The notes: a model not told the origin generated them from the letters alone. A stretch of DNA of 64,000 bases from Rossellomorea aquimaris (GCA_020524245.1 JAIVLN010000007.1:62001-126000); one strand, 5' to 3'; positions 18,062 to 27,144 are shown, counted from the stretch's first letter. Numbers and translations are program-made.

Positions 18062-18817
18062 ATGAGCTTTTGGAAAAAAGTGATTGGCCGAACTGAAATT
18101 ACTCCAGAGGAAAGAGCCAAAATGGAAAGAGAAAACGAAGAGAAGAAGAAACGAAAAGCGGAAGCTGCCCAACGTTTTCAGGAAGAACAACAAAGAAAAC
18201 GAGAAGAAAAGCGAATTGAAAAGGAGCGAAGAAAAGCTGAGGAGTTAAAAGCCGTCGAGCGATTCTTTGGTCCAGAACCAGGTATGGGGAAAAAGATAAC
18301 CTACTCTACATACAAAGAGGCCTTTCAATACGTTGATCATCACTTGCTACGTGAAGATGAAGAGGTCTTAGGTGTTATTCAAGCGGAATATGACAAGACG
18401 AAGAAGCGTGAGATTAAAGGTGTCCTCATTGCAGCTGAAGAAAAGTTAATATTCGCTTTTGTTCGCGGTAATAACCAATACATTGAAGAATTTGATTACT
18501 CAAAGATGAAGGGCATTACCCTTGCAAAGGATGGCTTTGCTTCTAAAGAGCTTTATATTGACTATGGTTCAGGCAGAAAGAAGTTTGATGACATTATTGA
18601 TGACGATAACTTTAAGTCATTTTTAGCAGTAATCAACGGAAAGATCACCGAGTATAGACAAAATCCAGCATCCAAGTCCAGAATCCGAAAAACTACTCCT
18701 AAAACCGAAGAGTCAACGGATAAGTACAAACAGCTTGAGCGGATTGCGGAATTGAAGGATAAGGGCATTTTGACTGACGAAGAGTTCCGTACAGAAAAAG
18801 AGAAAATTTTAGGATGA
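18062..18817 (+). CDS. Coiled-coil, PH-like and SHOCT domain protein
   Basis: 251 aa: a highly charged Lys/Glu/Arg coiled coil (about 15-68), a bacterial PH-like (YokE-type) domain (about 85-200, with an ADDEKLIFA-like core AAEEKLIFAFV), and a C-terminal SHOCT motif (about 220-251; LKDKGILTDEEF). SHOCT segments are found at protein ends and are thought to mediate oligomerisation. RBS AAGAGGAGGAAGG. It lies 12 bases before the thermonuclease gene, so it is probably in the same operon. Precise function unknown. Confidence 0.75.
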   Translation: MSFWKKVIGRTEITPEERAKMERENEEKKKRKAEAAQRFQEEQQRKREEKRIEKERRKAEELKAVERFFGPEPGMGKKITYSTYKEAFQYVDHHLLREDEEVLGVIQAEYDKTKKREIKGVLIAAEEKLIFAFVRGNNQYIEEFDYSKMKGITLAKDGFASKELYIDYGSGRKKFDDIIDDDNFKSFLAVINGKITEYRQNPASKSRIRKTTPKTEESTDKYKQLERIAELKDKGILTDEEFRTEKEKILG

Positions 18818-18829
18818 TGAGGTGAAGGG

Positions 18830-19960
18830 ATGAAATTCGTTCGTTGGTTTTTAGCTGGTTTAGCAATACTGTTCACATTAATTTTGGCTCTCGTAACGCC
18901 GTGGGCATGGTTAGGTTTTTTGTTGCTTGTATTTGGGCTATATCAGAGTTCTCAGAAAAGAAAAGGCATGGTTACTTTTTCTAAGCCTGGATGGTTTATA
19001 GCAGCTGGAATCATTTCTGCTGTCATTTTTTCTATGGCAACCTCAGATCCGGTTGAGGAAACAGCTAAAGTTGAGCAACAGACTAAAGTAGACAGTGAAG
19101 AAGCGGAAAAGAAAGCAAAAGTAGAAGCTGAGAAAAAAGCTAAAGCTGAAGCCGAAAAGAAAGCAAAAGAAGAGGAAGAAAAGAAACTAGCTGAAGAAAA
19201 AGCGAAAAAAGAGGCCGAAGAAAAAGCTAAAGCTAAAGCTGAAGAAGAAACAAAGAAACAAGAGTTGGTTACTCAGTTCAATTTAGAAGCGGTCACCATA
19301 GCAAGAGCTGTAGATGGTGATACCGTAGAATTAGAAGATGGTCGGAAGATCCGTTTAATTGGAGTCAACACTCCTGAATCCACCAACAGACAAGAAGAAT
19401 ACGGAAAAGAAGCAAGCAATTATACTTCTGAGCAACTTGAAGGTAAGCAGGTATGGATACAAAAGGATGTATCCGACACCGATCGGTACGGTCGTTATCT
19501 CAGAATCATCTGGATGGCTATTCCAGAAGATGATATGAATGAAGAAGAGATCCGCTCCAAAATGTTCAATGCTAACCTTGTATTGAATGGTTACGCCGAA
19601 CCTTCTACGTACCAGCCGGATGTAAAATATAGCGAACACTTTGTAAAATTCGCCCGTGAAGCACGTGAAAAAGATAAAGGGCTTTGGGCTTATGGTGAGA
19701 ATGGTACAACAAAAGGCGATTTAGACCCGAAAGAAGAAAAGGCGACTGCTACAACTACAAAACCGCCTTCGTCTTCATCGTCTTCTTCTAGTAAACCACC
19801 TGCTAATACAACAACTCCACCTAGTACAGCTCCTAAACAGGAATCATTCAAGAACTGTACTGAGTTGCGAAAGGTTTACCCTAATGGTGTAGCTTCTGAC
19901 CATCCGGCATATGCGTCTAAACATGACCGAGATAAAGATGGTTGGGCTTGTGAAAGATAA
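18830..19960 (+). CDS. Membrane-anchored thermonuclease with Excalibur domain
   Basis: 376 aa: two N-terminal membrane helices (about 5-25 and 50-70), an Ala/Lys/Glu coiled coil (about 80-145), a staphylococcal-nuclease-type domain (about 150-290; VDGDTVELEDGRKIRLIGVN, the DRYGRYLR Arg segment and a later Arg/Glu pair), a Ser/Thr/Pro linker, and a C-terminal Excalibur Ca-binding motif (DRDKDGWACE). It degrades extracellular DNA or RNA in the presence of calcium. Similar YncB-type nucleases occur in Bacillus. A role in DNA uptake, nutrient release or defence against competitors is inferred only. Confidence 0.9.
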   Translation: MKFVRWFLAGLAILFTLILALVTPWAWLGFLLLVFGLYQSSQKRKGMVTFSKPGWFIAAGIISAVIFSMATSDPVEETAKVEQQTKVDSEEAEKKAKVEAEKKAKAEAEKKAKEEEEKKLAEEKAKKEAEEKAKAKAEEETKKQELVTQFNLEAVTIARAVDGDTVELEDGRKIRLIGVNTPESTNRQEEYGKEASNYTSEQLEGKQVWIQKDVSDTDRYGRYLRIIWMAIPEDDMNEEEIRSKMFNANLVLNGYAEPSTYQPDVKYSEHFVKFAREAREKDKGLWAYGENGTTKGDLDPKEEKATATTTKPPSSSSSSSSKPPANTTTPPSTAPKQESFKNCTELRKVYPNGVASDHPAYASKHDRDKDGWACER

Positions 19961-20013
19961 TTTTTAGGGTTTATTGAGGATTCTTAATATCTTCTTGAAT
20001 GGGAGGATTGTGA

Positions 20014-20502
20014 ATGCCAGTAAGCAATTCAAATATGAGAAATCCTGACTCATTTGTAATGAATGAAGATACAGTAAATATAGCTGTTGCTGATTTTTTA
20101 GAGTTTAATGGTTTCATTTGTGATCCGCCTCTAAGTGGTAGACAACCTGGGATAGATGTAAAAGCTAGAAAAAATGGGGTTAGTGTATTTGTTGAATCTA
20201 AAGGTTCACAAAAGAATGGCGCGATTAGTGACGATGAGGTGTTTAATCATGGCCAAATTGTGAATCATCTAGCAAGACAAATTCACACCTTGATGAAATA
20301 TGCATCGCAGTATGGTGAAAGTAGCAATCTATTCGTGTTGGCAAATCCAGACATCCAAAGAATAAGAAATGAGTTTGAAAGGGTTAAGCCCATGGTTGAT
20401 AAAATGCAGTTTGTTTGCTTCTGGGTACAAAAAGATAAGAGCGTTCTTGTAGAAGGTCCTAAGAGTAACGAAGACCTCCTTTCTACCGTCGAATTATACT
20501 AA
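20014..20502 (+). CDS. PD-(D/E)XK-like nuclease-fold protein
   Basis: 162 aa. Residues about 45-70 (PGIDVKARKNGVSVFVESKG) show the D...ExK signature of the PD-(D/E)XK nuclease fold: an Asp before a beta strand, then Glu-x-Lys. The rest is helical. It has no partner methylase nearby, so it is not a clear restriction enzyme; it could be an accessory or Holliday-junction-type nuclease. RBS GGGAGGA. The gene ends at a convergent terminator. Confidence 0.6.
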   Translation: MPVSNSNMRNPDSFVMNEDTVNIAVADFLEFNGFICDPPLSGRQPGIDVKARKNGVSVFVESKGSQKNGAISDDEVFNHGQIVNHLARQIHTLMKYASQYGESSNLFVLANPDIQRIRNEFERVKPMVDKMQFVCFWVQKDKSVLVEGPKSNEDLLSTVELY

Positions 20503-20507
20503 GAGCT

Positions 20508-20541
20508 AAGAGCTTACCTTTGGTTTAGGTAAGCTCTTCTT
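20508..20541. terminator. Bidirectional terminator
   Basis: Stem AAGAGCTTACCT/AGGTAAGCTCTT between convergent genes. Confidence 0.88.
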
Positions 20542-20560
20542 AATCAAGCATATAAATGTT

Positions 20561-21076
20561 CTAATTTAATTGAAGTGAAGAGATTATTTCTGACATTTGA
20601 CCAGACATGCTCTTCATATTAGATAACCTTTCTTTAAATTGTGCTTTAATATCAGGGTCACCAGACATCACCATAGGTAATTGATCAGCTATCTCTTGAG
20701 CCTCATGCACATAATCTGATTCGATCTTGTAAAGAGCTTCTAAATCTTCAGACGGAGGAAAACCTAAGTTGTTAAAAGCCGGCACCATTTCACTATCAAT
20801 TCTGGAAAGTATTGTTTTTAATTCCCTCATTGCAGGTTTTCCTTCTTTTACCTCATAAGGTGAATAGGTTTTAGTAAAAATCTCAATCTCTTCTAGTACA
20901 GAGATCCATATCTCATTTACATCTAACAACCTATTAACATACTCATTCTTTTCTTCTTTAGTGACTTCTATTGCTTCTGGTGTTTCAGATGATTTCGATT
21001 TAATATTTTTTGTCTCTTCCGAACAGCCAACTAAAGCAACTCCAATTAATAGTGGTAACGTCCACTTCTTGAACAT
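20561..21076 (-). CDS. Lipoprotein
   Basis: 171 aa with a lipoprotein signal peptide (lipobox LVGC near residue 18) and a helical soluble domain with charged residues. RBS AGGAGATGAATTC precedes the ATG on the minus strand. It pairs with another lipoprotein gene 34 bases upstream. No further family recognised. Confidence 0.75.
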   Translation of the reverse strand: MFKKWTLPLLIGVALVGCSEETKNIKSKSSETPEAIEVTKEEKNEYVNRLLDVNEIWISVLEEIEIFTKTYSPYEVKEGKPAMRELKTILSRIDSEMVPAFNNLGFPPSEDLEALYKIESDYVHEAQEIADQLPMVMSGDPDIKAQFKERLSNMKSMSGQMSEIISSLQLN

Positions 21077-21110
21077 GAATTCATCTCCTGAATAGTGAGT
21101 AATAAAATAT

Positions 21111-21386
21111 TTAATTCATATCCAGTATCCATTTAATGTCGAACATATCATCTGATAAAAGTTCTTGATTATAGTACAAATCTTCAACAGTGAATTCTAA
21201 TTCGTCTACTCGCTCAGTTAATTCAGCTTCTTCTAAATCTTTTAGTTTTTTGCGCAGAGATTTATTGTCTTCCTCTAATTCACTGATTCTCCTTTCAAGA
21301 TCATCATAATGAGTAGAAGTTTGTTGAGAAGTACATCCTGTCAATAGTGAAAAACCCAACATTACAATTATTGTATTTCTTAGCAT
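21111..21386 (-). CDS. Small coiled-coil lipoprotein
   Basis: 91 aa with lipobox LLTGC (Cys near 18) and a long coiled coil (about 28-75; heptads of Leu/Glu/Lys). The short length, lipid anchor and coiled coil suggest a surface spacer or an entry-exclusion-like protein. That function is speculation. Confidence 0.7.
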   Translation of the reverse strand: MLRNTIIVMLGFSLLTGCTSQQTSTHYDDLERRISELEEDNKSLRKKLKDLEEAELTERVDELEFTVEDLYYNQELLSDDMFDIKWILDMN

Positions 21387-21433
21387 CTCAAAAATCTCTC
21401 CTATTTTTGAATAATAAGGATGTTAAGAACAAA

Positions 21434-21646
21434 TTAGGCATTAAATTTTGAAACATCATAACCTTTACCTTCCAATAAACTTAATACGTCTTTTACATCT
21501 TCTTCTTCAATATTTATTTTTAAATCCCTCATATATGGATTACCTATCTCATCACCTTTGGTGTAAGGGTTTCTTTCACCTTTTTCTAATTCAGGTTTGA
21601 ACATTTTTATAGCTGTTAATTCAAACATAAATACACTTGTTTTCAA
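21434..21646 (-). CDS. Small hypothetical protein
   Basis: 70 aa from a TTG start at 21646. The upstream in-frame GTG lies inside the RBS AAGGAGTG, so TTG is preferred. Soluble, with an acidic helix (INIEEEDVKDVLSLLEGKGYDV). It is the first gene of the minus-strand group. Confidence 0.6.
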   Translation of the reverse strand: MKTSVFMFELTAIKMFKPELEKGERNPYTKGDEIGNPYMRDLKINIEEEDVKDVLSLLEGKGYDVSKFNA

Positions 21647-21655
21647 GTTTATCAC

Positions 21656-22075
21656 TCCTTCTCAAATACAATTTTTTAAGCCGAATACTTTCTTTATATT
21701 TAAATTATAGAGATTAACTAGACTTAATTGTATAAATTTTCTCTTAAAATGGAAAATAAAGTTATTCAGTAAGTTATTAAATTTTGATATAATTTCCAAT
21801 AAGAGATAATATTCCTATAAATTAATTAGGACTTATGCTCTAATTACTCTAATCTAGATAAACATTTAATTTATTCCTAGCAATTCCTATGATAAAATTT
21901 ATGGATTTTTATTAACTTCATTAAGAAATTAGAGATTTTAAGATAAAATATATAATGATTATTAATTAAATTAGAGGTAAAAGTATCGAAAACGAAACAT
22001 CCAATTCTGTGAATACTCTATTCTTTGAATAGAACTTCTAAATGAGGGAATAGACGAATTTATAAGGAGTGATGG
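21656..22075. other. AT-rich intergenic region
   Basis: About 420 bases, very AT-rich, between divergent genes. Candidate -10 boxes (GATATAAT near 21786) are present on the plus strand. No gene, iteron array or strong hairpin is seen. It probably holds the divergent promoters. Confidence 0.5.
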
Positions 22076-22429
22076 ATGTTGTTACATAAGGAGCGTCTAT
22101 TAATGGAAATTAATTACATAAAAAATGTATTTAGAAAAGTATATGAATATGATTGGAACAAAGATCAAGTGGTAGTTCTTTATTATCTATTAGAAGAACA
22201 CTATTCACATAAAAGAGATGAGAAAGAAAACGGAGTACGCTTAGAGTGTCTAAGTACTCAATATGAAAAATACCCTTCTACAATGTTTGCGAACTCATTC
22301 GTTCAACTTCTTAAAGATGAAGGTACACAAGATGAGTGTTTTTATATAACCAAAGAAGCAAAAGATAAAATACTTAAAGCAGAGGATTTAAGTGAAATAG
22401 ATCCATCTGAGTTAACCTTAGCGGAATAA
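22076..22429 (+). CDS. Hypothetical protein
   Basis: 117 aa. RBS AAGGAG lies 6 bases before the ATG at 22076. A second AAGGAG precedes an in-frame ATG at 22103, so either start is possible. A tiny out-of-frame ORF (ATG at 22072, five codons) overlaps the first start. Soluble, charged protein with no recognised motif. Confidence 0.6.
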   Translation: MLLHKERLLMEINYIKNVFRKVYEYDWNKDQVVVLYYLLEEHYSHKRDEKENGVRLECLSTQYEKYPSTMFANSFVQLLKDEGTQDECFYITKEAKDKILKAEDLSEIDPSELTLAE

Positions 22430-22438
22430 TGACAGTTA

Positions 22439-22612
22439 TTGCTTACAAATGGAAATTCAAGTATAATTTAGGCATACTGAATTACCTTTATTTTCTTTTG
22501 TGAGCGACCTAACTGGTCAGCTATGATTACTAATTAATATCGAGAGTCTTTCTAGGCTCAGACAAAGTACACTTTGTGTGCAATTAGTCTGTACCTAGAA
22601 AGGCTCTTTTTT
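22439..22612 (+). promoter_or_regulatory. Leader element L3: strong promoter, hairpin and terminator
   Basis: TTGCTT (22439-22444), 17-base spacer, TATAAT (22462-22467). Then GCGACC (22504) pairing GGTC (22515), followed by AGC, then a terminator stem GAGAGTCTTTCTAGG/CCTAGAAAGGCTC (22542-22606) with an inner CAGAC/GTCTG and apical stem, and six Ts. It has the same layout as L1, L2, L4 and L5. A GGGGGTGA ribosome site and a tiny ORF (about 8 codons) follow at 22620-22660. Confidence 0.8.
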
Positions 22613-22695
22613 CATTTCTAGGGGGTGATTAGTGTGTAGAGCATATGTTAACGATTAGTCTTCAAGTTAAAGAATTCTTGAAAGGGTGTGTTTTC

Positions 22696-23244
22696 GTGGA
22701 AAATGGTGAATTTAAGGTAACTTGTTTTACTGGACTATCACCAGAAAGAATGAAGGGTGCATTAAAGGGGCTACATTTTAAAGATGTAAAAGGTAGTTAT
22801 CAATGGGAATTGGATGGGCATGTCTTCCGAATTGAGCCGTTTCAGAATCAACCAAGATACGATAACGTTTTTGGTTATCGCGTCTATTTTAATGGATCAA
22901 TTGATGGTGCCGCTTACTTATTCGATTTGTCATTAGGCTATCTTGAGCCAAAGATTACTGGTCTTGAATACAACATGCCTCATGGGAAAAAGAGCAGGTA
23001 TGACTGGATTAAAGACTTAAGTAGTCGAAGGACTTATTTGAAATCAAGCAGGATGGGTCTCTTTAAGAAGGGGAAAACAGGGATTGTCGTTTTAGATGAC
23101 CTCGTTAATCTACAAATTAGACCAGCAAAGAAAGAATCATTAAAACTAATAGAGGGTTTGAAAGAGATCGATTTCATTCGTGATGAGTTATCACCACAAG
23201 AATTCGATCTTTTTTCATGCTCAGAAGAGGGAGCAGTTGTATGA
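22696..23244 (+). CDS. Hypothetical protein, first gene behind L3
   Basis: 182 aa from GTG at 22696. I chose this over the ATG at 22645 because it follows TTGAAAGGGTGTGTTTTC, a ribosome-site box that recurs before genes 29537, 29942 and 37836. Soluble mixed alpha/beta protein with no recognised domain. Its TGA overlaps the ATG of the next gene (ATGA). Confidence 0.65.
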   Translation: MENGEFKVTCFTGLSPERMKGALKGLHFKDVKGSYQWELDGHVFRIEPFQNQPRYDNVFGYRVYFNGSIDGAAYLFDLSLGYLEPKITGLEYNMPHGKKSRYDWIKDLSSRRTYLKSSRMGLFKKGKTGIVVLDDLVNLQIRPAKKESLKLIEGLKEIDFIRDELSPQEFDLFSCSEEGAVV

Positions 23245-23657
23245 AGCCAATTACATTTCATTGTGGAAGAACAGAGTACACCATTACCGAACAAGGTCTT
23301 ATGAAGAATGGTGAGCTAAAAGAAGAAGGAAAAGTATTCATTTTCAACCTTATCTTTGGCCAACCAGCCTGGTTCATCATTAAGAAAGGGGACCACTTTC
23401 CTCCAGTTTACGTACAGACAGATCCTGTCACGTCGTTGCTGCCAATCTATGAACACTTTGATGGGGAATCGAATCCTCAGAAAGATGTTTATATCCTGGA
23501 GTTTCGAAAGCATGGAGAAAGGTTCTCGCGTATCTTCAAATGTTTAGCGGTTGATACGGAACATGCTGAAGAACTATTAAGGCTGAAGTACTCAAAAGAG
23601 AAAGCTGATGTTCTAAGTAATAAGAAAAGCGAATTAAGCTTTGCGGAAGGTATGTAA
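23241..23657 (+). CDS. Hypothetical protein
   Basis: 138 aa, ATG at 23241 overlapping the previous stop by 4 bases and preceded by GAGGGAG. No motif recognised. Probably translationally coupled to gene 22696. Confidence 0.65.
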   Translation: MKPITFHCGRTEYTITEQGLMKNGELKEEGKVFIFNLIFGQPAWFIIKKGDHFPPVYVQTDPVTSLLPIYEHFDGESNPQKDVYILEFRKHGERFSRIFKCLAVDTEHAEELLRLKYSKEKADVLSNKKSELSFAEGM

Positions 23658-23721
23658 CTAATCATTTAAAGCAGCTAACGCTCAAAGATCTTCAGCTGCC
23701 AAATCAAAGGGAGGATTATAT

Positions 23722-23850
23722 ATGTATTGTGATTTCTGTTCTAAAAAGTTAAACAAAGGTGACCAATTCAAAATGAAAGGTCCATTGGAGGGAACCACAC
23801 TCATTATTTGTAAACCTTGTAACGAAAAGCAAGACAAGGAAGATGAGTAA
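23722..23850 (+). CDS. Small zinc-ribbon protein
   Basis: 42 aa with CDFC near the N-terminus and CKPC near residue 30, a typical four-cysteine zinc knuckle. RBS AAAGGGAGGA. The stop TAATG overlaps the next start. Its role may be in nucleic-acid or protein binding; not known. Confidence 0.7.
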   Translation: MYCDFCSKKLNKGDQFKMKGPLEGTTLIICKPCNEKQDKEDE

Positions 23851-24029
23851 TGGGTCTAAATGTAGTCGTAATTAATCATGGGAATTGTAACTATTGTGTC
23901 CAATTGAGTGATGAAACCCAAGTAAAACCTACAAGGTTTCTTGATAATGCAGTTCGTGAAGCGGTTCAACTTGCTAACACAAGTGGTCTTCCAGCTTCTC
24001 AGATTGTATATGAAGAAAGATTAATTTAA
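23850..24029 (+). CDS. Small hypothetical protein
   Basis: 59 aa, starting at the ATG that overlaps the previous stop (TAATG). It contains NHGNCNYC, a possible partial metal site, and a helical C-terminus. No known family. Confidence 0.55.
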   Translation: MGLNVVVINHGNCNYCVQLSDETQVKPTRFLDNAVREAVQLANTSGLPASQIVYEERLI

Positions 24030-24041
24030 GGGGAGATCGAT

Positions 24042-24506
24042 ATGAGTTATAAATATGGTGAATTGAGGTGGCAGCCTGTAGAGGTAACCACTCTTGGTGA
24101 GTTAGAGGACAATGAGTTATACGCATTTAAGACCACTGATTTTCGAACCTATAACTTTGCTTTTGCCACAATGAAAGTAACAAATAGAGGGGGTAAAATC
24201 GGTGGATGTATTGTTCGATTCCATGACCACGATTTTCAGGAGAAACAAGAGACTTGCACCAAGATGGAATTTCCTGCAGAGTCAGCCATTGTATATCTAA
24301 CATTGGACAAGGTTGAGGAATATAGGGATGTATTTACAGTCCTTGAAGAACTTGAAGTTGAAGTTTTCATAGAGATCTGTGTCGGGTTGTATGAGGCATC
24401 ACAAACATTACTAAAAAGACCTCAGTACGCATACTACAGCGATGCGTTCATTAATGTTCAACACGAAGATACATTGGAGTTGAACTACTCTGCACTATTA
24501 ACTTAA
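24042..24506 (+). CDS. Hypothetical protein
   Basis: 154 aa, RBS AAGGGGAG. Soluble and acidic, with no recognised domain. It is followed by an intrinsic terminator that lies directly before the next gene. Confidence 0.6.
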   Translation: MSYKYGELRWQPVEVTTLGELEDNELYAFKTTDFRTYNFAFATMKVTNRGGKIGGCIVRFHDHDFQEKQETCTKMEFPAESAIVYLTLDKVEEYRDVFTVLEELEVEVFIEICVGLYEASQTLLKRPQYAYYSDAFINVQHEDTLELNYSALLT

Positions 24507-24519
24507 ATCAAACTATTAG

Positions 24520-24557
24520 AGAGATAGCCATTATACAATGTGCTATCTCTTTTATTT
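24520..24557 (+). terminator. Intrinsic terminator directly before gene 24571
   Basis: Stem AGAGATAGC/GCTATCTCT with a 13-base loop and TTTTATTT. The next RBS (GGGAGC) begins right after, leaving no room for a promoter. Confidence 0.85.
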
Positions 24558-24570
24558 GGGAGCTGATTAC

Positions 24571-24735
24571 ATGGCATTAGACATGGAAAGTGCCAAGATC
24601 TATAAGAAAGTGGTTATGGCAAAGTCGCCATATGAAGCGTTCACAATTGTGGAACGACTGGAACCTAATGTAGCCAAGCGGATACTCATGTCTATGGTAC
24701 TGAACCAGTCAAAGGACAATAATCAAACCAATTAG
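24571..24735 (+). CDS. Small hypothetical protein
   Basis: 54 aa from ATG 24571, with GGGAG in front; the longer frame from 24538 would start inside the terminator. Helical, soluble. No known family. Confidence 0.6.
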   Translation: MALDMESAKIYKKVVMAKSPYEAFTIVERLEPNVAKRILMSMVLNQSKDNNQTN

Positions 24736-24746
24736 GAGAGGATATT

Positions 24747-24989
24747 ATGCCGAGAAGTTATCGAGCAAATAACAAGAGATTAATAAACCGTTCAGGGAAT
24801 GGCCGTTTTCGGAAAACGACTTTAAACGATTTTGGAATAGGGACAAACGAATTACAAGAAGGTAGAGCGATATGTGCAGATTGTGGATATGGTTCTGATG
24901 ATTGTAAACCGTGGTACCCAATTCTAAAAACCGGTTATTGTCCGGAATGTAGAAGTCAGAAGAAAAAGGAATTAAACCAAGATGATTAG
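24747..24989 (+). CDS. Small zinc-ribbon protein
   Basis: 80 aa, basic N-terminus (PRSYRANNKR) and a C-terminal ribbon with CADC and CPEC pairs. A basic tail plus zinc ribbon suggests nucleic-acid binding. RBS AGGAGAGGA. Overlaps the next gene by 8 bases. Confidence 0.65.
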   Translation: MPRSYRANNKRLINRSGNGRFRKTTLNDFGIGTNELQEGRAICADCGYGSDDCKPWYPILKTGYCPECRSQKKKELNQDD

Positions 24990-25296
24990 GCTTACTTATG
25001 ATCAATGGCTTGCAAGAGTAAGCATGTTATATGCCTATGATGAGTGTCATTCACTACCGATAGAACCTTTCTTCAATTATGAGCACCATTGGAACATGGC
25101 TAGAATCTTTATGTTCAATGTAGATTGTCTTAAAGAGCACATGGATCCTAGAGAGGTTGATATCTATTACTTAGAGGAACATCCCGAGGTAGTTCTAAGA
25201 TTGCAAGAGGAAGTGTATCTCAATGCACCAGAGGAGTATAAACACTTTCTCGAATCATTAAACGTGTGGAATGAACTGGTTCAAAAGGTTTCTTAA
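24982..25296 (+). CDS. Hypothetical protein
   Basis: 104 aa, ATG inside the end of gene 24747, so coupled. Soluble, rich in Glu and aromatic residues. No motif recognised. Confidence 0.6.
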   Translation: MIRLTYDQWLARVSMLYAYDECHSLPIEPFFNYEHHWNMARIFMFNVDCLKEHMDPREVDIYYLEEHPEVVLRLQEEVYLNAPEEYKHFLESLNVWNELVQKVS

Positions 25297-25315
25297 TTAA
25301 ATCTAAAATAAGGGA

Positions 25316-25356
25316 GGGATATCCCTTTCGCATCTTGTGGCGAGAGGGGTATTCCC
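25316..25356 (+). terminator. Long hairpin before DndC-like gene
   Basis: A 16-bp stem (GGGATATCCCTTTCGC with its complement, one bulge) and an 8-base loop. No T-run, so it may be an attenuator or RNA-stability element. It ends about 30 bases before the next start. Confidence 0.55.
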
Positions 25357-25386
25357 TCTTGTTACATTTTGTGATTGGGTCCAATT

Positions 25387-27108
25387 ATGCAAATGTTTGA
25401 AGATATTATTAGTCGGTTGAGAGAGCAATATCTTAATGAGGACTACCCTAGCCATCTATTGATGTACAGTGGAGGAAAAGATTCTTCGTTACTATTGAGT
25501 TTAATGTGGGTTATGCTTCGTTCACTTAAGCCTGAACAACGTTCAAAGCCTGTTCACGTTATTTCTTCTGAAACGAAGGTGGAAACACCTGTCATGACGA
25601 AGTATTTAAGAAATGCAATGAAGACGATACAGATGAAAGCGAACAACGAGCTCCTGGATGACCAAGGCAACACCGTTGTCAAAGCCCATTTAGTACAGCC
25701 TGAAATGAAACGATCAATGTTTTATCGATTACTAGGCAGAGGAAATCCAATTCCTACTGCGAAGTCACGGTCTAAATGGTGTGTCCAGAGCCTCAAGATT
25801 GAGCCTACAACCAGAAAAATTAAAGAAATACTTGAGGATAGCATGAGGAATGAAGGTGCTTTAAAAACAAATGCATATGATTGTCTCATGCATTTGGGCG
25901 TCAGGAGTTCGGAGTCAGAGTCTAGGAAACGTAGTATGCTGCGCCATCAAACGGATGGTAATGAGTATTTTGCGAAACACGGTACATTCTCAAACATCTT
26001 ATGTACTCACAATATAAAGGATGTCACGACCGATGAGGTATGGTTTTTCTTGATGGATTATGAGTACCTTCCATTTGGCGTTAAAGTCATTGACCTCAAA
26101 GAAACCTACGGGGAATCTTTTTTAGAGTGTGGAATAAAGCATGAGGGTGAAGGGAAGTCCTGTGGTGGATCACGTACCGGTTGTTTTCTTTGTGGTATGG
26201 TCAAAGCTGAGGATCCTATGCTACTTGGATTAATTAGCGAAGGATATGATTCATACAAACATCTTCTTGAATGGAAGAAGCTTTTACTCGCTATGCGAAA
26301 TGATGTACGCTATCGCGAGTTACTACCTCGTCAACAATACCGAAAGCAGGAACAAAAGCTTCAAGAACAAAGAGATGCTCAACAGCAAGTAGGATTGTTT
26401 GATGAAGGTGAATACTCAAATAAGCATTATTACGAGAGTTTTGAGCGAGCAAACTATGAATATGCCCCAGGTGCCATGACTGTTGAAGGTAGAAAGCTTT
26501 TGCTCGAATCACTACTCTTTATCCAGGAGGAAATGGATGAACTCTTGATTGAAGAGGATGAGATTCGAGCTATCCTTAATTGTTGGCAGCTGGATGGCGT
26601 AACAGTGGAGCGTGAAGAACTGATACCGAAATGGTTTCAATATGACGGAGCTCTTGTGTTACGACCTGATGGTAAGTTGAATCGTAAGGAAACAACGACT
26701 ATAACTCCAGTATATAAAGTGAAAATCGAGTTTAATACCGGGGAATCAAGTATGATTGATTTCTTACGGGAGAGACAACGTTTTACGGGAAGGAGTTTGT
26801 TCTACTTCCCTGAATATGAAGAGTACCCGGATCCAGGACTAGTTTACAATTACGCGACTTTTTTAGTGTGTAGTCCTGGAATAAACTCCATGGAAGAAGC
26901 TAAAGAGTATGTTTGTGATTGGCTTGGATGGGGTCCGAAATATGGAGCCAGCAGCCGCTCTTTTAAAATGGGTGCTAATTATCTTTTGTTAACCGCTGTA
27001 AGAGATGCCGTTAAGCATACTCTTGAGCGTAATCAGGGAAAAGATGAAAATCCATTAAAAATTGAGGTTAGCGAAAATTCAGAGGGGCAGTGTGAGTTAG
27101 CTATATAA
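25387..27108 (+). CDS. DndC-like PAPS-reductase-family protein
   Basis: About 573 aa. The ATP-PPi-loop SGGKDSS lies near residue 28-34, followed by features typical of DndC-type proteins: SKWCVQSLK, G-V-R-S-S-E-S-x-x-R, and GCFLCGMVKAEDPML, with cysteines suited to an Fe-S cluster. DndC takes part in DNA phosphorothioation with DndA, B, D and E; none of these are next to it, so it is solitary here. The start is uncertain: TTG 25375, ATG 25387 or ATG 25393, and no clear RBS is present. Either it modifies DNA or tRNA with chromosomal partners, or it has a different sulfur or adenylation role. Confidence 0.8.
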   Translation: MQMFEDIISRLREQYLNEDYPSHLLMYSGGKDSSLLLSLMWVMLRSLKPEQRSKPVHVISSETKVETPVMTKYLRNAMKTIQMKANNELLDDQGNTVVKAHLVQPEMKRSMFYRLLGRGNPIPTAKSRSKWCVQSLKIEPTTRKIKEILEDSMRNEGALKTNAYDCLMHLGVRSSESESRKRSMLRHQTDGNEYFAKHGTFSNILCTHNIKDVTTDEVWFFLMDYEYLPFGVKVIDLKETYGESFLECGIKHEGEGKSCGGSRTGCFLCGMVKAEDPMLLGLISEGYDSYKHLLEWKKLLLAMRNDVRYRELLPRQQYRKQEQKLQEQRDAQQQVGLFDEGEYSNKHYYESFERANYEYAPGAMTVEGRKLLLESLLFIQEEMDELLIEEDEIRAILNCWQLDGVTVEREELIPKWFQYDGALVLRPDGKLNRKETTTITPVYKVKIEFNTGESSMIDFLRERQRFTGRSLFYFPEYEEYPDPGLVYNYATFLVCSPGINSMEEAKEYVCDWLGWGPKYGASSRSFKMGANYLLLTAVRDAVKHTLERNQGKDENPLKIEVSENSEGQCELAI

Positions 27109-27113
27109 GTTAT

Positions 27114-27144
27114 AAACCCTGTAGGCTACATGTCTATAGGGTTT
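27114..27144 (+). terminator. Hairpin after DndC-like gene
   Basis: Stem AAACCCT-TAG/CTA-AGGGTTT. No T-run follows, so termination is uncertain. Confidence 0.5.
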
